DNA from: Hysterium pulicare CBS 123377
Taxonomy: Eukaryota; Ascomycota; Dothideomycetes; Hysteriales; Hysteriaceae
Assembly (NCBI GenBank): GCA_000467715.1
Contig: AJFK01000465.1
Span: 1-64,000 of the forward strand
Direction of reading: 5' to 3'
DNA: 64,000 nt
Part shown: positions 1-8,899 of the stretch, piece after piece
How the letters are laid out: each line of letters starts with the position of its first letter
How positions within the stretch are numbered: position 1 is the stretch's first letter
Notes under the pieces: model-generated
The model's database searches: none
Seen by the model: the letters and a program-made list of their open reading frames with translations, nothing else
What the model was told of the DNA's origin: nothing
Translations under genes and position numbers: made by a program

Positions 1-1075
1 GGGGGGCGGGGCGCCTTTGAGGGAGAGGAGGAAGGAGAGGAGGGCCCAGGTTGTGAAGAGGAGGGTCATGCTGACGGTGTAGAAGGAGGAGATGAAGAGG
101 AGGGCGGAGAGGATGCGGTGGTTGTACATTATGTATCTGTTCCGAGGTATTAGCTTGGATTCGGCCTTTTAGGAGCAACGGAAGGAAGGGTGCCACATAC
201 CTCAGTCCTTCGAACCTTGCTGTGAACTTCACGCTGACTTTGTATACCTGCATAGTTTCACGGCTCCGGATCTCCAGGCGCAGAGAAGAAGGGAGGTTTC
301 TCCACCCTTTGTCAAATTCCACTCCCTCCATCATCCCAACTTCTACCGTCTCGGCCTCCTGGCCCCAGCCTATGATATACCATGGCAATCGCGAGATCTT
401 GTATGCCAGTTCCACGATCCCAGATCTATATGTCAAGATCGCAGGACGCCGTGACCGCGCGAGGACGGTCACTTTCCGAGCCCCACTCCCAGCCGCGGCT
501 TCCAAATTCGGAGTAGCAGTCGACCCATCAATATCCCACACCTCATCCGAATCACTACTAATCCCAGGTATGGACTCCAAAATCGATCTCGCCTCATCAG
601 GGCCCCTCAACACAACCTCCACCATCCAATTCCCCACCCCCATATTCGCTTCCGTGCGTGGCATGTCTAGCTTTACAGTGACATCGTAGCGCTGTCTACT
701 CGCCAGACCGACACCATTCTTCCCTATCTGCGCGACCCCGTATGGGAATTTAGTGTTGGTCGGGTCGAATTGCAGATGGACGGGCACTTGGAGGCCTCGC
801 GCGGGGATGTAGGCGTAGTAGAAGGAGGCGTAGGCGAGGATGGAGAGGGTCAGGAGGCTTAGGGAGGTTAGGAAGAGGAGGAGGGTGCGGAGGTAGGTTC
901 GTAGTGCTGGGCGGGAGGTTAAGATGTGGAAGGGTGAGAGGATCAGATTCTGGGAAGATTGCTTTTGTTAGCCCGGCATATCGATTGGGAGGAGTAAGGG
1001 GGCTTTGGGGTGGAGTACTTTGATTGTGGCTATTATACCTCTGCGCTCATTTGTGTCTTCTTCTCCATCGTCCAT
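1..1075 (-). CDS. Seipin family lipid-droplet protein (3' end outside window)
   Basis: Three exons are visible: 1019-1075, 201-949 and 136 down to the window edge. Exon 1 encodes a short acidic N terminus of 19 residues. Intron 1 has donor GTACTC, a CTAAC branch point and a CAG acceptor. Exon 2 carries a first membrane segment rich in Leu and Ser, then the seipin hallmark FYYAYIPARG with a luminal beta-sandwich domain (LQFDP, a YDV strand, the GNWM segment). Exon 3 starts a second hydrophobic stretch. Seipins (yeast Fld1, human BSCL2) are ER membrane proteins that form rings at ER-lipid droplet contacts and control droplet size; that role is family knowledge. The C-terminal tail lies beyond position 1. 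The family call is secure, and the position of the first ATG is likely. Confidence 0.85.
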
Positions 1076-1185
1076 TGTCGGGGTGTCGGGTGGAATGGTC
1101 GGTGAATGTTTTGATGCAGTTCGTTTTCACATGTCTAATCGGATTGAGGAGTGACGTCGATGGGAGCTTGGGCCATATTTCCAGT

Positions 1186-1280
1186 GCCAAGCTTTCATGC
1201 GCCTTTTGGGTCTAGTGACCAGCCGTTACGACTTGAACACAACTATGATACTAGCAAGAGCAGCATCACTCACCTCAAAC
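1186..1280 (+). repeat. Diverged repeat A, copy 1
   Basis: The core GCCAAGCTTTCATGC, the CCGTTACGACTTGA block and the CAGCATCACTCACCTCAAA block recur in the same order and orientation at 2772-2884. Minus-strand translation beside the repeat gives a short peptide ending WRLFE before a GTGAGTGATGCTG donor-like site. This matches SGIFE and the same donor near copy 2, so the repeat looks like the end of a duplicated exon and its intron. Copy 1 carries a stop in this frame and looks decayed. Confidence 0.6.
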
Positions 1281-1438
1281 AGCCTCCATTCTACATTCAG
1301 CAGCGGAGATTACAGACTGGAACCCGTTGCAGCAGAATTCATGATGGGTGCGCGAGACATGCGTGCAGTGGAGTACCTATCCTCTGTAAGTCTCATGGCT
1401 TCAATATTACAAAAGTCGTAATCTATGGCCTGAGTGTG

Positions 1439-1540
1439 TGTCTGCCCCTAGCACCGGAGGGAAGAGGAGTCTGCCTGGATCATTCGGGCTTGGTGAAGGC
1501 CATAAAAGCCAGTTGCCCTCATCAAGCAAATCCAGAAGGT
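1439..1540 (+). repeat. Diverged repeat B, copy 1 (inverted partner at 2511-2612)
   Basis: Both copies share a roughly 100 bp segment containing GGGCTTGGTGAAGGCC (GGGCTCGGTGAAAGCG in the partner) followed by a block encoding KAIKASC. The partner lies on the opposite strand. Most differences between the copies are C/T or G/A transitions. The two copies bracket the endonuclease-like gene at 1579-2297 as imperfect inverted repeats. Confidence 0.6.
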
Positions 1541-1578
1541 ACTTAAGTATAGAGCATTGGATTAGGCCTAGGTGTCCT

Positions 1579-2297
1579 TTACCTTTCTTTCTTTCTTTCC
1601 ATACAATGGGTGCGGTCTTCATTCGTATTGCTGGTCTCAATCTCGAGACGATCAGGATTAAGGCATTGGACGTTCCCACAAGTATGAGAAACCTCCGCGT
1701 TGACATTCTGACGGATCAGCATGCTCCATTTATTTTTGCTAATAACGCCACAGCCAGCTAATAGGAGGCGTCTCGCGCACATCTGCGTCTCCTCTAACCG
1801 GTTGTGAATCCGACAGAAGTATCGAGTTGGACTCCACGTCGCGTAGAGTTGATTGTCCCCAACTTTCCATCTCAAAAGACACACCTAGTGCCAAATCCTT
1901 CCGCATGGTATGCACTGGGGCGTCTCTCGTTTGTATCGTATATAGTCAAGTCTTCTCCATAGCCCCAAGGAAGAAGATCAGGACGACTAGGGCGAAGCCA
2001 AATAAACGCGGCATCTGAGGCATTCTCACTGATGAGAGGATCGTCAAAAGCTGCAATAACACACTCCTCAGAAGCTGGAAGGAAGACCCTAATGACTCTA
2101 CCGTCCGGCTCTGGCACATCATCTTGCTCTGGTTCTGATGAATGATACCGCTCTAGCTCCGGCATGCGGGAGCGCTCAGGCTCTTCCAGCATGCGAGAGT
2201 GTTCAGCATCTTCCAGTCTGCGTGGCATACGAGCGCACTCAGACTCTTCCAGCATGCGAGAGCGTCCAGTGTCTTCCGGCATGCGGGAGCGCGACAT
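1579..2297 (-). CDS. His-Me-finger (I-PpoI-like) endonuclease domain protein, structure unresolved
   Basis: The minus frame ending at 1579 encodes a zinc-binding-loop motif, SHTCGNVQCLNP, followed by an acidic strand, an Asn four residues after a Thr-Ser pair, and an Arg-x-x-Cys. By comparison with I-PpoI (family knowledge), the catalytic His of SH-x-C and the metal-binding Asn are present. The usual zinc-ligand His after NP-D is Arg here. Upstream, 1872-2297 is a second frame with about five imperfect copies of an SRMLEE-like unit. The two frames overlap slightly and do not join through an obvious normal-length intron, so this is either a gene with an unusual intron or a decayed copy. Fungi carry many such domains in nuclear genes of unknown role, so homing activity should not be assumed. 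Repeats B flank the gene. Confidence 0.4.
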
Positions 2298-2300
2298 GCG
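2160..2300 (-). repeat. Tandem coding repeat, SRMLEE/SRMPE units
   Basis: The segment is built of about five imperfect units of roughly 27-30 bp containing GCATGCGAGAGCG or GCATGCGGGAGCG. Read on the minus strand they encode Arg-Met-Leu/Pro-Glu-Glu units. The unit is internal to the N-terminal frame of the endonuclease-like gene. Confidence 0.6.
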
Positions 2301-2510
2301 AGAGCTTTGAGCCCGCTCGCTCTAGTATCCGGAACTGTTGAGCTGGAGCTGGAGATGGAGTAACATCCGAATCAGAATCATCATTACGGAAAGATCAATA
2401 GAAGTGAAACTGAGTAGAGTTGAGCGTGACAAGTATCAGCGGTGCGGGTATGCTGCTTGTAAAGCAAAGCCTTTTGCAGATGAAACCTGCACAGCCTTTG
2501 TATATCTGAT

Positions 2511-2612
2511 CACTTTCTACATAAGCTTGATAATGACAACTAGCTTTAATCGCTTTCACCGAGCCCAATTGGCCTCTATAGAGCCCGAGCACCGGAGTTG
2601 ATAGGAGTAGAC
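2511..2612 (-). repeat. Diverged repeat B, copy 2 (inverted)
   Basis: This is the inverted partner of 1439-1540. On the minus strand it encodes a KAIKASC block preceded by a Gly-Ser-Val stretch and a CAATTGGGCTCGG block. The surrounding 2300-2760 bp have no convincing gene, only short frames and isolated splice-like sites. Confidence 0.6.
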
Positions 2613-2771
2613 AGAGCCAGCTATTGTGATTTTCTGCTTCATCACAAGGGGTAGGCTTCCAAGGTCGGGGAAACCCCAATTAGGTGCAGGGTCTTGTCAA
2701 GAATCTACAGGCAACCTTGGAACTTACCCGCACCTAGTATCAGCACGATACGGGGAACATTAAGAGCTAAT

Positions 2772-2884
2772 CGCCAAGCTTTCATGCATCTTTCGGCTTT
2801 AGCGGCAAGCCGTTACGACTTGACAGCTGAATAGCTACGGGAACATAACCATGAAATCAGCAGGACAGCATCACTCACCTCAAA
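2772..2884 (+). repeat. Diverged repeat A, copy 2
   Basis: This is the direct partner of 1186-1280, about 1.6 kb downstream. It begins with the shared GCCAAGCTTTCATGC block and ends with CAGCATCACTCACCTCAAA. It overlaps the 3' end of the minus-strand gene fragment at 2813-3348. Confidence 0.6.
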
Positions 2885-3348
2885 AATCCCGCTTTCGACA
2901 TCCAACAACACATGTGAAGCTCTCCCCGTGCCAAAAACCAGGCGGTTCCATCGCGGCTTTACTTCATTGGACCTTTGGTTCAAATACCGCCTCAGAGGTA
3001 TATTCCAAATTATCCAGCGGTTAGAGTTGCTGGAGCCCTTCTCTGGGTACCCACAGGTTAGGATCCGATGCGGCATGATTTTCGCTTGTTCAGCCAAGCG
3101 TTAATGTTTTCTGCATGGTGGGACAGTGGGCGCAGCGTATGTGTCTGATGGATGAGTTCTTGAGAGAGGGGAATTTCTTGGGTATCTGAAAGAGGAGGCA
3201 CTGGGGATATACGAATTTGAAGGCTCTGGCTGGTGGGCGAGATAGAGAATGATAGAGTGTGGTTTGAATAGGTGGTGAGATCCTGATTCTGGGGGTGTTC
3301 TTTAGGTGTTTTAGGCAATTCTACTGATAAATATCTGGCCTGAGGCAA
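2813..3348 (-). pseudogene. Gene fragment of unknown family, probably broken
   Basis: Two overlapping minus-strand frames look protein-like. The first runs from an ATG at 3348 through a Ser/Pro-rich stretch to about 3058. The second, from about 3097 to 2813, encodes a basic, aromatic-containing segment (NRWIIWNIPLRRYL, then FGTGRASHVLLDV) ending at a GTGAGT donor-like site. No clear intron joins the frames, which suggests a frame break or an unrecognised splice. A worse-preserved copy of its end lies near 1240-1330. I do not recognise the family. Confidence 0.3.
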
Positions 3349-3698
3349 ATGTAGCTTGGCATGAGCATGAACATACTTGGCGACATCAACCTCTTCACGT
3401 CTTCAGCCTGCAATCACAAGCTCCAATGGGTCAGACAACGTCCAGTTCCTCTATTGGTTCATGACCTCACTGACGAAGTGGCATAATGAAAGCACTCATT
3501 CGCAGGATGATGAGCAATGGAGCGGTTGTTTGAAGGTCGACTTCATTGCCAAATCCAGTGGCTTCATTTTCTAATTATCTGACGACCTAAAAATGGTTCC
3601 GCCCCGGTTCTCCAAACCCAGTCCAGTCCCCAGAAAAAAGAATAACTCTATGTACCTTTTCGTGTGTCGTCCTATTTGCATTAAGTTTCGTGAGGAGT

Positions 3699-4572
3699 TT
3701 AAGCAGCAACCGCAGCATCCCGCATAACCTCAGTCTCCCAAAGATTGACGCTCCTTCGGACTTCCCTCTTGCGTAGGCCGAGGCCATTGAGATTGATTCC
3801 AAGACCATTGAGAATGCCGTCGATGGAGGATTGGATCGAGTTCGCGGCGTTGTTCGCGTTATTGTTATTGTTTCCGTTGTTCTTTCCCTTGCCTTTCCCT
3901 TTGCCACTGTTTGCATTCGCAGTTCCATTGGCTGCTGCTGCTGCTGCTGCTGTCGAGTTCGCGTTTGCATTGGCCTTTCCTTTGGCTTTGTTCTTCTTGC
4001 CTTTGGCTTTCGCAGCAGCTTGTCCGGCGGCAGAATCGGTGGCATTGGCTGCCGCTGTGACATTCTGCGCAGCCGCAGCCGCAGCCGCAGCAGCCTTGCC
4101 TTTGCCCTTCTTGCCTTTCGCCTTTGCTGCCTGAGCAGCAGCTGCCGGATCAGTAGCATTTTGAGCAGCAGCCGCTGCTTGAGCAGCTTTTGCTTTGGCC
4201 TTCTTGGCCTTAGCATCTACCTTCGCTTCTATAGAGATTGTATGAGTACATGTCTGCTTGCGGATTGTCGATTAACTTACTGGCCTTGGCAGCAGCCCCA
4301 TCATTTCTTGCGTCCAAATCATGAGCAACAGCATCACGCATCTCAAGTGCTTTCTCGCTGAAAGAAGCGACGGATGCTTCGCGGGCGGCAAAGTCTCTTG
4401 CTGGGATGCTGACTCCCTCAGTTTCAGTGGTAACGACAGCTGAAGGTCGTTAGCGGAGGAAGAAGTGAATGACCATCTCTATATACTTACGTCCCGGCTT
4501 GACGAAGGGAACTGGGTTGCCAGCCACTAGTGCTGCGGAAAGGAGTGTGAGAAGGGGATAAACAGTCTTCAT
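3699..4572 (-). CDS. Secreted Ala/Lys/Asn-rich repeat protein
   Basis: Three exons (4491-4572, 4281-4439, 3699-4228) give 256 residues. Both introns have GTAAGT donors. The start is the first ATG and begins a clear signal peptide (MKTVYPLLTLLSAALVAG). After a short propeptide-like part, the mature region is built from Ala runs and AKAKGKK units, with several NAT/NVT/NST sequons and a Gly-Lys/Asn-rich stretch. The C terminus holds NGLGINLNGLGLRKR followed by a short tail, and the KR pair is a possible Kex2 site. There is no enzyme domain. Candidates are a cell-wall or matrix protein, or a precursor cleaved at dibasic sites. The signal peptide and composition are read from sequence, and the function is unknown. 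The opposite strand also stays open as a low-complexity artefact. Confidence 0.75.
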
Positions 4573-6137
4573 GGTGAAAGAGAGTCGAGGTATGTATAGC
4601 CTTCTAGCTTGTATATATAGTAAGGAAGGAAGGAAAGGTTAAACAATATGTTAGAGAAAGTAAAGTTGAGCTCAGCTCCTCACGAAAAGAATGAAAATGA
4701 AGACAAAGTGCCCAGCACGAGAAGTAGCACGAGAAGTAGATCGAGAACTGAGCTGGTGTGGAGAATTGATGTGTAGATTCGAAAAGCTTGGTTGGAGCAC
4801 CCATATATGTATGTCGGACCACCGACCAGAAAGAATATTTAGAACACACTCCTGAGTCAATAGGAGATGCCTGTGGTTGGAACCTTTTTTCAGGTTTCCA
4901 TGCCTATCTTACTTACGACGTTTGGGCTAGGTTGACAGCTGGAGGAATTGCGAGAGGTCGGACCCACAACTCTCGAACGGACAGCGTAGCTTCGCATCTC
5001 TTTCAGTTCTGAAGCAGAACACGTGAAAGAGAGAAAATACTGGATATGGTTAAGAGATTTAGAAACGAACAAATCAAACGCATGATAAAGAAGAGCATTA
5101 TGCAAGGCTGGGATAATGGACCAATGTAAAAGCCAGATCCAAAACTCTAGTCCCAACGTCTCTCGTTAGAGAACGCGTGGCAGACTAAGCGAGAAGACTG
5201 GGGATACAAAGAAGCTTAATAAAACGCATAAGTTAGCCTGCTCAGATGAGGCAGGCAACCGAAAGGGAGGTGTTCCGTATGTGAGGCTATCCGAGTTTCA
5301 GGATCCCGATCCTGGGAGCGTCAGAGGTGTGGAGTCCAGGCTATGACCGTGTTCCTCAGGAACAGGAAAGAAATCTCCGAGCTTTGTTTTTCGACATCAC
5401 ATCAATCGGACTGCCGTCAGTTTCACGTGAAGCTCGTGCCTGGGATGAACTCTGAACCGACCGGGGATTGACGTAAGACAAGCTCTCGGATGTCTTGACA
5501 AGCAAAATCGAGAACTCAACCAAACACATGGTCGAGGTTCTCAGACGCCTCAGGCTCGCAAGTTTGGGCATAAGGGCGGTTGCTGAGGCAGAAGTGGTTG
5601 TGATGAACGTTGATGAGACGCGACTTTGAGCCTCTGCAGAAGGTTTAGCCTCGCATAATATGCCCAGAGGCTAACCTCACTTGGCATCGTAAAAACAGCA
5701 TGCATAACGCTCTGCGAAGAACAGCAATGACGACATTGTGTTTATCTGCTGGCTGCATTTATGCTCAATCATTTGCGACTCGTGTATAAGTATCCCTCTT
5801 TCGCAATTTCATTACCAACGCGCCATTCATTTGAGATACACCGGATAGAATAAGACATGGAAGCGCCGTACCACAGCAATGGAGCGGACGATCTATTTGA
5901 ACATTGCGATCGATGAACATTGAGATCGATCAATCAACGGGATTGTGAGAGTATCTTATGAAAACTGGACTAAATGCTACGACTGTGTATCTGTCCAATC
6001 AATGGCGTTGTATTTGCTTTTCCGCTTCCGAGGCAAAGCGGAAAGGCAGCGTCATTTTGGGCGATGGGGCTCGGCTTTCTCTAAATGCTCTCCACGGCTT
6101 CACCAAACACACGTCAACTCGTCCAATACAGGCCAGA
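4573..6137. other. Intergenic region, no gene seen
   Basis: About 1.5 kb separates two divergently transcribed genes. It contains only short non-conserved frames. The part next to 4573 and the part next to 6137 should hold the two promoters. No tRNA, terminal repeat or long inverted repeat was recognised. Confidence 0.5.
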
Positions 6138-8079
6138 ATGAGTGCCAAAACCCTCACATCGTCAGTTATTCGACGTAGCTTTCAATGTCCCACTCGATTG
6201 GCCCGAACAAATCCCCCACGGACGTTGTGCGCGGCTCGCCAAAATATATGGGACTTATACCGACCGGCACTACGCATCGCCGGACAGCGGAGAGCAATTA
6301 CTTCGAGCTCCCGATTAAGATTTGCAGAACTTGAGGAAAACTTTGATCCTCGGCAGCAAGATCGTGAAAGTGATGAGGTAGATGTTTGCATTGTGGGTGG
6401 TGGACCGGCAGGATTGAGCGCGGCCATACGGTTAAAGCAACTGGCGAACGAGGCTGGCAACGAAGACTTCCGGGTGTTGCTACTGGAAAAAGCCGGAGAA
6501 TTAGGAGATCACATCGTTTCTGGAAATGTTATCGAACCATCTGCACTAGATGAATTGCTTCCAGATTGGAAGTCAGAGGATAATCCGAATCGATTCGAGC
6601 ACATTACCCCAGCGAAAGTGGACAAGATGCGATTCCTCACGAAAACCGGTACTATTCCCATACCTAAGCCTCCTCAGATGAACAACCACGGTAACTACAT
6701 AATAAGTCTTAATCAACTAGTAAAGTGGCTAGGAGAACGAGCAGAAGAGGTTGGAGTAGAGATATACCCGGGATTCGCCGCCTCCGAGGTTCTTTACAAT
6801 CATGAAGGTTCGGTCAAAGGTGTAGCTACAAATGACCTGGGTATTTCTAGAGAAGGCAAACCAAAGGATTCCTACGAGCGAGGCATGGCATTCCACGCCA
6901 AAGCCACTCTGTTGGCTGAAGGATGCCACGGCAGTCTAACAAAGCAGATTGTTAAGAAGTATGACTTAAGACGTGACAGCCAACATCAAACATACGGGCT
7001 TGGGATCAAAGAGGTCTGGGAAGTACAACCGGAAAAGTTCCAGGAAGGTCTCATTGTCCACTCTATGGGCTATCCTCTGCCTTCCGACACCTACGGAGGG
7101 GGATGGATGTACCACTTTGGAGATAATTTGGTCAGTATTGGATTGGTTGTAGGCCTCGACTATCCAAACCCATGGCTAGCACCTTATGGTGAATTCCAGA
7201 AGATGAAACACCATCCTCTCTATAAGTCTGTTCTTGAAGGAGGGAAGTGCATAAGCTATGGCGCAAGAACCTTGAATGAGGGAGGATTTCAGTCAATACC
7301 AAAGTGTTCTTTTCCAGGAGGGGCACTGATTGGGGACACTGCTGGTTTCCTCAATGTCCCAAAGATCAAAGGCACTCATAGTGCAATGCGATCAGGAATG
7401 CTAGCAGCGGAGGCTGCATATGATGCCCTTAAGGAGAGCACGGACACCGGTAGTGTGTTTCTGTATGACTATGAGGACAAACTACGGTCATCTTCGATCT
7501 GGTCAGAGCTCAAGCAGGTCAGGAATATGAGACCATCCTTCCATAGCCCACTCGGTCTGTATGGAGGTATCATTTATTCCGGTTTAGAGGCGTATGTGCT
7601 TCGTGGCAGGGCTCCTTGGACCCTGAAACACGGCAAACCCGATTATGCCGCTACAAAGACTGCCGACCAGTGTAAAAAGATCGAGTATCCTAAACCGGAT
7701 GGGAAGATCAGCTTTGATATTTTGACCAGCGTTAGCCGCAGTGGAACCAACCATGAAGAAGATCAGCCCGTACACTTACAGGTGAAGGACTGGGACAAAC
7801 ACGCTCAAATGGAGTGGCCAAAGTACAAAGGAGTCGAGAATCGCTTCTGCCCAGCTGGAGTTTACGAATATGTCGAAGATGACAGCAAAGATCTGGGAGT
7901 TAGATTCCAGATTAATGCCCAAAAGTGAGTAGTCCTTCTCCAGGATTACCATTGAATGTCATGGCTGATCATCTTGTAGCTGCGTACACTGCAAGACATG
8001 CGATATCAAGGTCCCAGATCAAGATATCAATTGGGCCACCCCTCAAGGCGGCGAAGGCCCCAAGTATGTGTTAACTTGA
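6138..8079 (+). CDS. CIR2: Electron transfer flavoprotein-ubiquinone oxidoreductase, mitochondrial
   Basis: Two exons (6138-7924, 7980-8079; donor GTGAGT, acceptor TAG) give 628 residues, typical for the family. The enzyme passes electrons from ETF, reduced by acyl-CoA and amino-acid dehydrogenases, to ubiquinone in the inner mitochondrial membrane. An Arg/Ser-rich presequence precedes the FAD-binding loop [14 protein letters not shown]. The C-terminal 4Fe-4S cluster ligands are visible as [10 protein letters not shown] followed after the intron by CVHCKTC. The intron sits just before that Cys motif. The chosen ATG begins [13 protein letters not shown], a plausible targeting peptide. An in-frame ATG at 5958 would add 60 residues without changing the core. 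The symbol follows the yeast orthologue. Confidence 0.93.
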
Positions 8080-8899
8080 ATAACAGAAGATTTGAGAACA
8101 CCATATTCCGGTTCGATGCATAACGTGGGCGTGAGTGGGGAACGCCGTGCTGTACCCTGTAGAACAACTGTCCTGTATATTATCCAAAGAGCAACGAGAA
8201 GCCGTTAAGAAGTGAGGGATGTATAGACAGCGTAGCACACATGCGGCGCGGTCTTGTACGAGTTGGGCACCTTCAACGGATATCACTGCCCGATTATCGA
8301 ACATATACACTATCATTCGTGCGGTTGTAATGAGTCAGGCTGTGATTGTCGGACGCATCTCCGTAAGCAGGCATGAACCTAGAGATTTATATGCCGAAGT
8401 TTCCAAAACGGCTACGCGCTTGGGAAGGTGAGGGTTGAATTAAGGCGACTCCGGTGAACGAAGTGAAGTCCTTTACCATACTTCAAATACCAATTGCAAA
8501 GTGATAGCCTTGTGGCCTTGTGGTGTACACGGATAGCCTCACCATGCTGTGGCATGTCCTTGGCCAGCGAGAAACCACTAGCGCGCTGATTGTGGACTAG
8601 CGCTCGCTTAGCACAAAGTGAGGCAGAGTCTTCTCTAGGGCTTAAAAGTTGGGCTCCTCTCGAGCTCAACCCAACCACATCCACGCACTCGACACTCCCA
8701 TCGCACTGTTAAAGGTTGCAGGGTTACACTTGCTAACATCGGGATCTGGTCATTTCTCGTTGTCTCTAGGTGCTGCGCTCCGGGCTCAACCCGCTACCTA
8801 CCTCAGCCGACTCTGTCCTCGAGGCTCGCCGCAGACGTCTTCCAAATACCATCCATTACAGGACTCCATTGCTCGTACCATCTTTCATAATATTCCATA
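8080..8899. other. Intergenic region, probable SR-gene promoter and leader
   Basis: No coding region is supported here. The last 200 bp are pyrimidine-rich and include repeated CTCAACCC motifs (8667 and 8784), as expected for a promoter and 5' leader of the following gene. Confidence 0.45.

Noticed and set aside
3745-4134. Long plus-strand hydrophobic Ala/Leu-rich frame
   Set aside because: It is the antisense of the Ala/Lys/Asn repeat exon of the secreted protein; the composition follows from the repeat and there is no independent gene evidence.
5356-5571. Minus-strand frame considered as a transposable-element remnant
   Set aside because: No terminal repeats, polymerase motifs or second supporting frame were found; it looks like a chance open frame.
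5958-6137. Upstream in-frame start for ETF-QO adding 60 residues
   Set aside because: The extension lacks presequence character, whereas the ATG at 6138 begins a plausible mitochondrial targeting peptide.
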